The notes under the pieces: model-generated
Databases searched by the model: none
The model's input: the letters and a program-made list of their open reading frames with translations, nothing else
What the model was told of the DNA's origin: nothing
Shown here: piece by piece, positions 17,031 through 25,158 of the stretch
How positions within the stretch are numbered: position 1 is the stretch's first letter
Layout of the letters: each line of letters begins with the position of its first letter
Program-made: the position numbers and the translations under genes
NCBI RefSeq assembly: GCF_030811685.1
Contig: NZ_JAUSRF010000009.1
Location: 1-64,000, forward strand
DNA from: Neorhizobium huautlense
GTDB taxonomy: Bacteria; Pseudomonadota; Alphaproteobacteria; Rhizobiales; Rhizobiaceae
Length of the DNA: 64,000 nucleotides
Direction: 5' to 3'

Positions 17031-18239
17031 ATGCATGAGCCCGCATCCGTTCGCGGCGAGGTTTTGGCTTTGTCGCCGCTCGCCATCATCCTCATCGAGA
17101 TCGCCCTTGCCGTGGGAGGGTTCGGCATCGGTACCGGTGAGTTCGTCATCATGGGCCTGCTGCCCGAGGTTGCCGAGACCTATCAGGTCAGCGTGCCGGT
17201 TTCCGGCCATGTCATCAGCGCCTATGCGCTCGGTGTCGTTGTCGGCGCACCGATCATCGCCGTGCTCGCGGCGAAAATGACGCGGCGCGCCCTGCTGCTG
17301 TCGCTGATGAGCGTGTTTGCCATCGGCAACATTCTGAGTGCCATGGCGCCGGATTTCTACACATTCACCGTGCTGCGCTTCATCACCGGCCTGCCGCATG
17401 GTGCCTATTTTGGCGTTGCAGCACTGGTTGCCGCCTCGATGGTGCCGCCCAACAAACGCGCCCGCGCCGTCGGCCGCGTCATGCTCGGCCTCACCATCGC
17501 CACGCTGGTCGGCACGCCGATCGCCAACCTGCTCGGCCAGTGGCTGAACTGGCGCGCCGCCTTTTATCTGGTGGGCGGCATCGGCGCCCTCACCGTGGCG
17601 CTCCTCTGGTATTTCCAGCCGCGCGACAAAGTGTCGGAAGGTGCCAGCATCAAGCGCGAACTGTCCGCCTTTGCCCGTGGCCAGGTCTGGCTGACGCTCG
17701 GCGTTGCGGCTGTCGGTTTCGGTGGCATGTTTTCGGTGTTTTCCTATATCGCGCATACGACGACGGAGACCGCCGGCATGCCGGTCGCCATGGTCTCGGT
17801 CGTGCTCGCGCTTTTTGGCATCGGCATGAATGTCGGCAATATCGTCGGCTCACGCCTCGCCGATGTGTCGCTGACCGGCACGATCGGCGGCACGATGATC
17901 TTCAACATCGTCGTCATGACCGTGTTCGGCATGGCGGCGCAATATCCGGTCATCCTCTGCCTCTGCGTTTTCCTGATCGGCTGCGGTTTTGCCGCAGGCC
18001 CGGCGCTTCAGACCCGTCTGATGGATGTCGCAGCCGATGCGCAGACACTGGCCGCCGCTTCCAACCACTCCGCCTTCAACATCGCCAATGCGCTCGGCGC
18101 ATGGCTGGGCGGCCTGGTCATCGCCATGGGCTGGGGTTTTGCCGCCACCGGTTATGTCGGCGCCTTCCTTTCGGCAGGCGGTTTTGTCGTTTTCCTCGCC
18201 TCGATGGCGCTGGAAAGGAAAACGACTGCTGCCGCCTGA
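17031..18239 (+). CDS. MFS transporter, DHA1 drug/arabinose-efflux type
   Basis: A 402-residue inner-membrane transporter with 12 predicted helices in two halves split near residue 200. The first helix contains G-F-G-I-G-T-G-E-F-V-I-M-G-L-L-P, characteristic of the AraJ/YdhP branch. The loop 2-3 signature appears as A-A-K-M-T-R-R-A-L-L, followed by R-F-I-T-G-L-P-H-G-A-Y-F-G. These are proton-driven exporters of sugars or small drugs; the substrate is unknown. The gene follows the candidate sRNA/terminator structure. Confidence 0.87.
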   Translation: MHEPASVRGEVLALSPLAIILIEIALAVGGFGIGTGEFVIMGLLPEVAETYQVSVPVSGHVISAYALGVVVGAPIIAVLAAKMTRRALLLSLMSVFAIGNILSAMAPDFYTFTVLRFITGLPHGAYFGVAALVAASMVPPNKRARAVGRVMLGLTIATLVGTPIANLLGQWLNWRAAFYLVGGIGALTVALLWYFQPRDKVSEGASIKRELSAFARGQVWLTLGVAAVGFGGMFSVFSYIAHTTTETAGMPVAMVSVVLALFGIGMNVGNIVGSRLADVSLTGTIGGTMIFNIVVMTVFGMAAQYPVILCLCVFLIGCGFAAGPALQTRLMDVAADAQTLAAASNHSAFNIANALGAWLGGLVIAMGWGFAATGYVGAFLSAGGFVVFLASMALERKTTAAA

Positions 18240-18357
18240 CATTGACAAGACTGGGATAAAAAGCCGCGTATGGCGGGACCGATAGGCCCGCCACATGCCT
18301 TGCACCCTTCCCGCCCGCACGCCATGTTCTCCTCAGCACAGATCGAGGACAAGAAAC

Positions 18358-19374
18358 ATGCGCGCCGTCGGCTTCAACCAGAACCAGCCCATCACATCGG
18401 AGACCGCCCTTCTCGACATCGACCTGCCGATGCCGGAAGCGACGGGTCGTGACCTTCTGGTCGAGATCCGGGCCGTGTCCGTCAATCCCGTCGATACCAA
18501 GACGCGCAAAAATGCCGTGATCGAACCCGGCCAATACAAGGTGCTGGGTTACGATGCTGCCGGCGTGGTGAAGGCGGTCGGCCCCGGCGTCAAAATGTTC
18601 CAGCCCGGTGACGAAGTCTATTATGCCGGTGCGATCAACCGGCAGGGTACCAACTCCGAGTTTCATCTGGTTGATGAGCGCATCGTCGGGGCCAAACCCA
18701 AGACATTGAGCTTCGAGGAAGCCGCCGCCCTGCCGCTGACGGCGATCACTGCCTACGAGGCTTTGTTCCACCGTATGAAGGTTCAGGACAAGGTGCCGGG
18801 GGCATGGAACGCCGTGCTGCTGATCGGCGGTGCGGGCGGCGTCGGCTCGATCGCCATCCAGCTGTTGCGCGAACTGTCGGACGTAACGGTGATCGCCACG
18901 GCATCACGCCCGGAAACGCAAAACTGGGTGCGCGAGCTCGGCGCCCATCACGTCATCGATCACTCCAAGCCGCTTGCACCCCAGATTGCCGACATGGCAA
19001 TCGGCCAGCCGGGTTTCGTTTTCTCCATTACCCAGACCGACCAGCATCTGCCGGACGTGCTGGAACTGATCGCGCCGCAGGGTCGCTTCTCGCTGATCGA
19101 CGATTCCTCCGAAGCCATCGACTTGCGCCCATTCAAGCGCAAATGCCTGTCGGTGCATTGGGAAATGATGTTCGCGAGGCCGGTCTTCCAGACGGCGGAC
19201 ATGATCGAACAGCACAAGCTGCTCACCCATGTGTCAGAACTGGTGGATGCCGGAAAAATCCGCACCACCCTGTCGGACGTGCTCGGCCCCATCAACGCGA
19301 AAAACCTGCAAAAGGCGCATGCGCTGATCGAAAGCGGTACGACCCGCGGCAAGCTGGTGCTTTCGGGCTTCTGA
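18358..19374 (+). CDS. Zinc-binding-dehydrogenase family oxidoreductase (quinone-oxidoreductase-like)
   Basis: A 338-residue medium-chain dehydrogenase/reductase of the ZADH/QOR branch. N-P-V-D-T-K-T-R opens the GroES-like domain, and the Rossmann motif G-G-A-G-G-V-G-S-I-A-I-Q-L-L lies near residue 158. Structural and catalytic zinc cysteines are absent, so it should be a zinc-independent NADPH reductase of quinones or enones. The ATG at 18358 follows GAGGA; the frame open upstream from 18295 is rejected for lack of homologous character. Confidence 0.87.
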   Translation: MRAVGFNQNQPITSETALLDIDLPMPEATGRDLLVEIRAVSVNPVDTKTRKNAVIEPGQYKVLGYDAAGVVKAVGPGVKMFQPGDEVYYAGAINRQGTNSEFHLVDERIVGAKPKTLSFEEAAALPLTAITAYEALFHRMKVQDKVPGAWNAVLLIGGAGGVGSIAIQLLRELSDVTVIATASRPETQNWVRELGAHHVIDHSKPLAPQIADMAIGQPGFVFSITQTDQHLPDVLELIAPQGRFSLIDDSSEAIDLRPFKRKCLSVHWEMMFARPVFQTADMIEQHKLLTHVSELVDAGKIRTTLSDVLGPINAKNLQKAHALIESGTTRGKLVLSGF

Positions 19375-19382
19375 AACGAAAA

Positions 19383-19409
19383 AGGCCCGCCGGGCTGATC
19401 GGCGGGCCT
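19383..19409 (-). terminator. Terminator of the L,D-transpeptidase gene
   Basis: A perfect 10-bp stem (AGGCCCGCCG/CGGCGGGCCT, 7-nt loop) is followed on the minus strand by TTTTCG. It lies between two convergent genes, 24 bp past the stop of the minus-strand gene. Confidence 0.85.
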
Positions 19410-19432
19410 CGTTCAAAATCTCGGCGATATGA

Positions 19433-20053
19433 TCAGGCCACGGCCTGAATGACGACGACACGTGCGCCGGTCTTGACGCGGTTATAGAGGTCGATGACGT
19501 CGTGGTTCATCATGCGGATGCAACCGCTCGACATGGCATGGCCGATCGAGGACGGCTGGTTGGTACCGTGGATGCGGAAATGCGTGTCGTTGCCGCCGCG
19601 ATAAAGATAGATGGCGCGGGCACCGAGCGGATTGTTGGGGCCACCCGGCATGCCGCCGGCGAGCTTGCGATAACGCTCTTCGCGGCGCTGCATGTTGGCG
19701 GTCGGGGTCCATGACGGCCATTCGGCCTTGCGGCCCACATAGGCGCTGCCGGCAAGCGCCAGACCGGCCTTGCCGACGCCGACGCCGTAGCGCATGGCGC
19801 GGCCGCCGCCCATGATGAAATAGGCGCGACGTGCCGGCGTATCGACGACAATAGTGCCCGGCGCATAATTGGAGGCATAAGCCACTTCCTGACGGCGCAG
19901 TTCGGGAGCGATCTTGTCGATCGGCACCTGCTTCATCGGGAACTGCTCGTTCGGGAGCGCTGCGTAATTGGTCTGGTGATTGACTGTCGTGGCACTGCAT
20001 CCGGCGAGGAACAGCGGCAGGCCGAACATCAGGCCGCGGCGGGAAATCGACAT
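19433..20053 (-). CDS. L,D-transpeptidase lipoprotein (YkuD domain)
   Basis: A 206-residue lipoprotein. The lipobox L-A-G-C puts the acylated Cys at residue 19. The YkuD catalytic domain (about 65-205) shows I-H-G-T-N and S-S-G-C-I-R-M, giving the conserved His and the nucleophilic Cys near 180. Such enzymes form 3-3 peptidoglycan cross-links or tether proteins to the wall; in rhizobia they also take part in polar growth. It is monocistronic, with its own terminator. Confidence 0.92.
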   Translation of the reverse strand: MSISRRGLMFGLPLFLAGCSATTVNHQTNYAALPNEQFPMKQVPIDKIAPELRRQEVAYASNYAPGTIVVDTPARRAYFIMGGGRAMRYGVGVGKAGLALAGSAYVGRKAEWPSWTPTANMQRREERYRKLAGGMPGGPNNPLGARAIYLYRGGNDTHFRIHGTNQPSSIGHAMSSGCIRMMNHDVIDLYNRVKTGARVVVIQAVA

Positions 20054-20184
20054 GAATTGTGTCCTTGGTGAGTCGAGAAGATGTCCAAGGATTAGAAAAT
20101 CATGGTTAATGATCCGCTAAGGAAAACTACCCTGTCAGCGATTTGTTAATGTGTGGGGCAGTGCAGCGCTGTCGTGTGCCCGTA

Positions 20185-20213
20185 TTGTAACGCTTTCCGG
20201 GCAATGGTAATCT
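20185..20213 (+). promoter_or_regulatory. Promoter of vapBC module 2
   Basis: TTGTAA (20185-20190), 17 bp, TAATCT (20208-20213). A GTAAC/GTTAC inverted pair (20187-20191 and 20215-20219) brackets the region but is short, so an operator is less clear than in module 1. Confidence 0.5.
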
Positions 20214-20234
20214 TGTTACGAACGGAGGCTTGCC

Positions 20235-20432
20235 ATGCAAACGACGGTAACGATCGACGACGATCTGATCGCTGATGCCAAACAGTTCACCGGAATTCAG
20301 GAAACGTCCGCGGTTGTCAAAATGGCCTTGACCCGTCTTGTCCAACAAGAGGCCGCCCGCCGGCTGGCTCTTCTTGGAGGAACAGAACCGGACTTCAGGG
20401 CGGCATCTCGCTGGCGTTCAGACGACGCGTGA
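20235..20432 (+). CDS. vapB: VapB-family antitoxin (module 2)
   Basis: A 65-residue antitoxin opening M-Q-T-T-V-T-I-D-D-D-L-I-A-D-A, the VapB ribbon-helix-helix pattern, followed by an E-T-S-A-V-V-K-M-A-L-T-R-L-V helix. A GGAGG lies 8 bp before the ATG. The stop overlaps the GTG start of vapC, so the two are coupled. It is clearly diverged from the antitoxin at 10285 and should recognise its own toxin only. Confidence 0.85.
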   Translation: MQTTVTIDDDLIADAKQFTGIQETSAVVKMALTRLVQQEAARRLALLGGTEPDFRAASRWRSDDA

Positions 20433-20797
20433 TACTGGTCGATACGGTAATATGGGCTGATCATTTCGGCAAACCGGATGCGCGCCTCATGGGTTTGCTT
20501 GAAGAGGATGAAGTCCATATCCATCCTCATATCATTGGCGAACTGGCGTTAGGAAATCTGCGCCAGCATGATATTGTTATCGGCTATCTGCAACGCCTAC
20601 CGCAATCCGTGGTCGCCTCGGATAAAGAGGTACTGGCGACGATACGACTTCATCGGCTATCCGGCTCGGGTATCGGATACTCAGACGCCCACATCATGGC
20701 ATCAGTATTACAAAGCCCCGGTATGTTGCTTTGGACCCGCGACCGGCGGCTGAATGCCGTTGTGCATCGCTTTGGACGCGGCTGGACGTCGGATTGA
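20429..20797 (+). CDS. vapC: VapC-family PIN-domain toxin (module 2)
   Basis: A 122-residue PIN nuclease with all four acidic ligands: Asp5 (I-L-V-D-T), Glu38 (I-G-E-L-A), Asp86 (Y-S-D-A-H) and Asp105 (T-R-D-R-R). It starts with GTG overlapping the antitoxin stop. H-I-I-G-E-L-A-L-G-N and S-G-S-G-I-G-Y-S-D-A-H match the VapC group that contains FitB-like toxins. It converges on the ETF-QO gene, whose end is 40 bp away. Confidence 0.9.
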   Translation: MILVDTVIWADHFGKPDARLMGLLEEDEVHIHPHIIGELALGNLRQHDIVIGYLQRLPQSVVASDKEVLATIRLHRLSGSGIGYSDAHIMASVLQSPGMLLWTRDRRLNAVVHRFGRGWTSD

Positions 20798-20837
20798 TCA
20801 TTGATCAAAAGTCTCCCGATCCGGGTCATCCGCTCCC

Positions 20838-22502
20838 TCACATATTCTGGTACACCGGCCCCTCCGCGCCCTGCGGCGGCACCCAGTTGATGTTCTGGTT
20901 GGGGTCCTTGATGTCGCAGGTCTTGCAGTGCACGCAGTTCTGCGCGTTGATGACGTAAACCTCCTCGCCATCCTTCTCGACCCATTCATAAACGCCGGCC
21001 GGACAGTAACGCGTCGAAGGCCCGGCATAAACGTCGTGTTCCGAGCGCTTCTGCAGGTCCATGTCCTTCACATGCAAATGAACCGGCTGGTCTTCCTCAT
21101 GGTTTGTGTTGGAAAGAAACACCGAGGACAGGCGATCGAAGGTCAGAACGCCATCCGGCTTCGGGTAATCGATCTTTTTATGCAGCTTGGCAGGCTCTAG
21201 GCTCTGCGCATCCGTCTTGCCGTGTTTCAGCGTGCCGAACAGCGAGAAGCCAAACAGCTGGTTGGTCCACATGTCGAGGCCGCCGAGCGACACACCCAGC
21301 ACCGTGCCGAGTTTCGACCACAACGGCTTGACGTTCCTTACCCGCTTCAGGTCCTTGCCGATCGGGCCATCGCGCCATTCGTTTTCGATCTCGACCACTT
21401 CGTCATTGGAGCGGCCGTTTGCAATCGCTTCCGCCAGCTTGTCGGCCGCCAGCATGCCGGAGAGAACAGCGTTGTGAGATCCCTTGATGCGCGGCACGTT
21501 GACGAGACCGGCGGAACAGCCGATCAGCGCGCCGCCTCGGAATGTCAGTTTCGGCACCGACTGATACCCGCCCTCGGTGATCGCACGTGCGCCATAGGAA
21601 AGGCGCTTGCCGCCTTCGAAGGTCGGGGCGATGGCCGGGTGTGTCTTGAAGCGCTGGAATTCCTCGAACGGGTAGAGATAGGGGTTCTTGTAATTGAGGT
21701 GCACGACAAAACCGACTGCCACCTGATTGTCTTCCAGATGGTAGAGGAAGGAGCCGCCGCCGGTCTTCATGTCCAGCGGCCAGCCGAACGAGTGCTGCAC
21801 GAGACCTTGTTTATGGTTCTCCGGCTTGACCTGCCAGAGTTCCTTGATGCCGATGCCGAATTTCTGGACGTCGCGATCCTTGGACAGATCGAATTTCTGG
21901 ATCAGCTGTTTGGCCAGCGAGCCGCGCACGCCCTCGCCGATCAGCGTGTATTTTCCGAGAAGCTCCATGCCGCGGGTAAAATTCGGGCCGGGTTCGCCAT
22001 TCTTTTCGATGCCCATGTCACCGGTGGCGACGCCGCGCACCGCACCGCTTTCATCGTAGAGCACTTCGGCCGCGGCAAAGCCGGGATAGATCTCGACGCC
22101 CAAGGCTTCCGCCTTCTCGCCGAGCCAACGACAGACGTTGCCGAGCGAGACGATGTAATTGCCGTGATTGTTCATCAAGGGCGGCATCAGGAAATTCGGC
22201 AGGCGGATCGAACCGGCCGGGCCGAGCAGCATGAAATGGTCGGCGGTCACTTCCGTCTTGAAGGGATGCCCCTCCTCCTCGCGCCAGCCGGGCAGAAGCG
22301 CATCGATGCCGGCGGGATCGACCACGGCGCCGGACAGAATATGCGCTCCGACTTCCGCACCCTTTTCCAGAACGACGACAGACAGGTCCGGGTTGATCTG
22401 CTTCAGACGGATCGCAGCGGACAAGCCCGCCGGACCGGCACCGACGATCACAACGTCGAATTCCATCGCTTCGCGTTCGGGAAGTTCTGTCGTCTCGGTC
22501 AT
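20838..22502 (-). CDS. Electron transfer flavoprotein-ubiquinone oxidoreductase
   Basis: A 554-residue inner-membrane-associated flavoprotein that takes electrons from ETF, reduced by acyl-CoA and amino-acid dehydrogenases, to ubiquinone. FAD binding is at V-I-V-G-A-G-P-A-G-L-S-A-A (about 18-30), and a G-C-S-A-G-L-V-N-V-P segment is typical. The C-terminal 4Fe-4S domain shows Y-C-P-A-G-V-Y-E-W and N-C-V-H-C-K-T-C-D-I-K-D-P, giving the four cluster cysteines. Length is normal. The start has a GAGGGA site, and the likely promoter is at 22627-22654. Confidence 0.95.
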   Translation of the reverse strand: MTETTELPEREAMEFDVVIVGAGPAGLSAAIRLKQINPDLSVVVLEKGAEVGAHILSGAVVDPAGIDALLPGWREEEGHPFKTEVTADHFMLLGPAGSIRLPNFLMPPLMNNHGNYIVSLGNVCRWLGEKAEALGVEIYPGFAAAEVLYDESGAVRGVATGDMGIEKNGEPGPNFTRGMELLGKYTLIGEGVRGSLAKQLIQKFDLSKDRDVQKFGIGIKELWQVKPENHKQGLVQHSFGWPLDMKTGGGSFLYHLEDNQVAVGFVVHLNYKNPYLYPFEEFQRFKTHPAIAPTFEGGKRLSYGARAITEGGYQSVPKLTFRGGALIGCSAGLVNVPRIKGSHNAVLSGMLAADKLAEAIANGRSNDEVVEIENEWRDGPIGKDLKRVRNVKPLWSKLGTVLGVSLGGLDMWTNQLFGFSLFGTLKHGKTDAQSLEPAKLHKKIDYPKPDGVLTFDRLSSVFLSNTNHEEDQPVHLHVKDMDLQKRSEHDVYAGPSTRYCPAGVYEWVEKDGEEVYVINAQNCVHCKTCDIKDPNQNINWVPPQGAEGPVYQNM

Positions 22503-22626
22503 GTCTCGTTCCCTCTTTTATCGCCGCCACATGGTATGTGGTCGTTTTCTTTGACAAAAGCCGCAAGCCTTGTCGACCCAGGAAAGCGACGCAGGCCATG
22601 CGTTTTCCGGCATGCGGCATCACACC

Positions 22627-22654
22627 ATATTACGCTTACGTTTACGTAATACAA
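22627..22654 (-). promoter_or_regulatory. ETF-QO promoter with LiuR-like palindrome
   Basis: On the minus strand TTGTAT (22654-22649), 16 bp, TAATAT (22632-22627). The spacer carries the perfect palindrome TTACGT-TT-ACGTAA (22636-22649). MerR-family LiuR regulators of branched-chain amino-acid and fatty-acid catabolism use ACGT-containing palindromes, and ETF-QO genes are known members of such regulons. The assignment to LiuR is inference. Confidence 0.5.
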
Positions 22655-22748
22655 AACTCAAGACACGATACGGAAGTTCCTTTGCCTGATCCGACAGCCT
22701 GCCTATAACTGCATCACGTGATCAAAAGGCGATATGGAAGGAAGACAA

Positions 22749-23537
22749 ATGGATCTCGGAATTTCCGGCAAGCGCGCCCTCGTGCTCGCCTCCTCGCGCG
22801 GCCTTGGCCTGGGCATCGCAACGGCCTTAGCGCGCGAAGGCGCAAATGTTCTTCTGGTCGGTCGTTCGGGTGAGAAGCTCGCTGAAAACTGCAAGGCCAT
22901 CAACGCCGAAGGAAAAGGCAAGGCCGATTGGGTCTGGGGTGATCTGGCGGATGAAAATTTCGTGGAATCCATGGTCGCTGCCGTCAAGGAAAAGCTCGGC
23001 GGCATCGATATTCTGGTCAACAATACCGGTGGGCCGACGCCGGGCGTCGCCAGCGAGATGACCGTCGACAAGCTCTCCACCTTTTTCGAGACCATGGTAC
23101 TGAAGGTGATCACGCTCACCAATACGCTTCTGCCGCAGATGAAGGAACAGGGCTGGGGTCGCATCCTCACCGTCGGCTCATCCGGCGTGTTCGAACCGAT
23201 CCCGAACCTTGCGCTGTCCAATACACTGCGTTCGGCGCTAGTCGGCTGGAACAAGACGCTGTCAACGGAAGTCGCCAATTCCGGCATCACCGTCAATATG
23301 CTGCTGCCGGGCCGTATCCATACCGACCGTATCGATGAACTGGACGGCGCCAATGCCAAACGCCAGGGCAAGAGCGTGGAGGAAATCCGTGCCGCCTCGC
23401 TGAAGACGATCCCGGCCGGCCGTCTCGGCAAGGTCGAGGAATTTGCCGCCGCCGGCGCTTTCCTGTGCTCGGAACCGGCAAGCTATATCACCGGTTCGAT
23501 GCTGCGGGTGGATGGCGGCGCGGCCAAATCCGTCTGA
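22749..23537 (+). CDS. Atypical short-chain dehydrogenase/reductase
   Basis: A 262-residue SDR-fold protein related to beta-ketoacyl-ACP reductase. The fold is clear from L-V-N-N-T-G-G, G-S-S-G-V and the C-terminal I-T-G-S-M-L-R-V-D-G-G. Two signatures are changed. The glycine-rich TGxxxGIG is A-S-S-R-G-L-G-L-G (14-22), and the catalytic YxxxK is S-N-T-L-R (157-161), while Ser144 remains. It may be a non-catalytic or unusual SDR of the BKR-like subgroup. The ATG at 22749 has AAGGAAG upstream. It is divergent from ETF-QO. Confidence 0.85.
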   Translation: MDLGISGKRALVLASSRGLGLGIATALAREGANVLLVGRSGEKLAENCKAINAEGKGKADWVWGDLADENFVESMVAAVKEKLGGIDILVNNTGGPTPGVASEMTVDKLSTFFETMVLKVITLTNTLLPQMKEQGWGRILTVGSSGVFEPIPNLALSNTLRSALVGWNKTLSTEVANSGITVNMLLPGRIHTDRIDELDGANAKRQGKSVEEIRAASLKTIPAGRLGKVEEFAAAGAFLCSEPASYITGSMLRVDGGAAKSV

Positions 23538-23729
23538 ATGTAAAATACGACCCAATGTCAGAATAACTTCTGAACGGACCTCGCAATACTATGGCGCCGA
23601 CATAAAAACATGCGCGGCGCCACAATCACCAAGCACTTCTCAAGTTTTACTTTAATTGCACTTCGTCAATTGATGATAGCTAAATCCGCATAATCTAATG
23701 GCTTTCCGATTATTCGATCGGAGACGTTT

Positions 23730-24437
23730 ATGCTCGAAGAACTCTTCGGAGGAGGAAAGTCCTCTCCTCCGCCCAGCAACAATACCCAGCCGACGACACA
23801 GCCGTCATCGCCGCCACCTGCGTCAGAACCGACATCGGGCACCACCGAGCCGGTCGAGGACGAACCGGGGGAAGACGACATGGTGGTCGATCATGATGAC
23901 GGCACCTATTCCCCGGCTCCGGTGACGAACGAAAACACCTCGGAAGAGGTGCGCAGCGAACCGGTCGCGTCGGAACCGGCCAACGAAGGCACAGACACGG
24001 ACGCGCCAGATCAGGCCGCACCTCCCGTCGCCACGTCCCCTTCGCCTGCGCCTTCAGATGGAGATGAGACCGACGACGCGGATGGCGAAAGCGCATATCC
24101 TGCGCCTGTCGCGGCAGCACCTGCGCAGCCGGAGGAGGCCACGGAAAACGACACCGCTGCATCGACGCCATCAGCGTCAGCGACCAGGGCCGATCCCGTC
24201 ACCCGCATCACCGATCTGATTGCCTCATATGAAAAGCTGCTGTCGGAACCGGAAGCCGATGACAACGAGGAGGCACGCACACGGGCAATGGAACTGGCGC
24301 AGAACCGCGTTCTCACCAGCCTGATCAGCAACCTGTCGACCTCGGATGCGCATGCCCTTCACACACCGCTCGATGACGACACCGGGACAGATCAGGTCTC
24401 GTTGATCACCCGATATTATGCCGAGGCCGGTCGTTGA
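23730..24437 (+). CDS. Acidic, disordered hypothetical protein
   Basis: A 235-residue protein, very rich in Pro, Ser, Thr, Glu, Asp and Ala. After a short M-L-E-E-L-F-G-G-G-K head, residues 11-150 are low-complexity acidic and proline-rich, without membrane segments or cysteines. The last 80 residues look folded and helical (I-T-D-L-I-A-S-Y-E-K-L-L; N-R-V-L-T-S-L-I-S-N-L). A GGAG lies 7 bp before the ATG, and the upstream 190 bp are AT-rich. I know no family for it. The helical end could be a binding domain presented by a flexible acidic arm. Confidence 0.65.
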   Translation: MLEELFGGGKSSPPPSNNTQPTTQPSSPPPASEPTSGTTEPVEDEPGEDDMVVDHDDGTYSPAPVTNENTSEEVRSEPVASEPANEGTDTDAPDQAAPPVATSPSPAPSDGDETDDADGESAYPAPVAAAPAQPEEATENDTAASTPSASATRADPVTRITDLIASYEKLLSEPEADDNEEARTRAMELAQNRVLTSLISNLSTSDAHALHTPLDDDTGTDQVSLITRYYAEAGR

Positions 24438-24465
24438 GGCGACGCCATTTTCCGACATGACGAAA

Positions 24466-24496
24466 ACAGGGCTGCACCTTATGATGCGGCCCTGTT
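24466..24496 (+). terminator. Possible terminator after the acidic protein gene
   Basis: An 11-bp stem with one G-U pair (ACAGGGCTGCA/TGCGGCCCTGT, 8-nt loop) is followed only by TTCATT, so the T run is weak. It lies between the acidic protein and the next small gene. Confidence 0.45.
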
Positions 24497-24512
24497 CATT
24501 CGGGAGAAAACC

Positions 24513-24716
24513 ATGCGCCTTGCCAGAATTGTGCTAACCATCATCGGTGTACTGATGGCGCTGATCGGCCTTGTCTGGGTCGGCCAGGGCACCGGCGCCT
24601 TCCCCTACCCGGCATCCAGTTTCATGATCAACCAGTCGCCTTGGATCTTGCGCGGCGTGATCGTCACCATCATCGGCGTGGCGATCGTCTGGGCATCGCG
24701 GCGCTTTCTGCGCTGA
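24513..24716 (+). CDS. Small two-helix membrane protein
   Basis: A 67-residue protein with two hydrophobic helices (about 5-24 and 44-62) separated by a short loop P-Y-P-A-S-S-F-M-I-N-Q-S-P-W, and a basic C-terminus (R-R-F-L-R). A GGGAGAAA site precedes the ATG. Similar tiny proteins of unknown function are common in rhizobia. It is followed by the TM2-domain gene and could be cotranscribed with it. Confidence 0.7.
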   Translation: MRLARIVLTIIGVLMALIGLVWVGQGTGAFPYPASSFMINQSPWILRGVIVTIIGVAIVWASRRFLR

Positions 24717-24796
24717 CAGACAAACTTTCGACATGACCGGTTGAAATCCGGACGGCGGCGATATCTCTCCACCGACAAACACGAATGACGAGCATC

Positions 24797-25150
24797 ATGA
24801 GCAACGAGAACATGGATCGCAGCCCTCCGCAACAAGCGCCGCGAGGACTGATCTACCGTCGCGCCAGCAAATCGATGCTGATCGCCTATCTGCTGGCTCT
24901 GCTTGGTGGCGCCGGCTGCCTCGGCTTGCATCGTTTCTATCTCGGTTACAAACGTACGGCACTGACGATGCTGGTCCTGACACTCGGCGCCATCCTGCTG
25001 CCGATGATCGGCATATACAGCGTGACGCTTACATGGTGGGTCGTCACCCTTTGGGTGCTTGTCGATCTTTTTCTCATTCCCAAGATGACGCGTGACCGCA
25101 ATGCCGAAATCGCGGCCGAAATCGACCGCGAACTCGCAAACAGAAATTGA
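24797..25150 (+). CDS. TM2-domain membrane protein
   Basis: A 117-residue protein with a polar N-terminus and a TM2 domain (about 29-95). The marker G-G-A-G-C-L-G-L-H-R-F-Y-L-G-Y lies between the first helix and the pair of helices that follow. The C-terminus is a charged helix (N-A-E-I-A-A-E-I-D-R-E-L). Bacterial TM2 proteins have no fixed function. The ATG at 24785 would add only four residues; neither start has a strong ribosome site. Confidence 0.8.
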   Translation: MSNENMDRSPPQQAPRGLIYRRASKSMLIAYLLALLGGAGCLGLHRFYLGYKRTALTMLVLTLGAILLPMIGIYSVTLTWWVVTLWVLVDLFLIPKMTRDRNAEIAAEIDRELANRN

Positions 25151-25158
25151 GACCGACT

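Noticed and set aside
21222..22649. A 475-codon plus-strand frame opposite ETF-QO
   Set aside because: A shadow of the intact ETF-QO gene, lacking family features.
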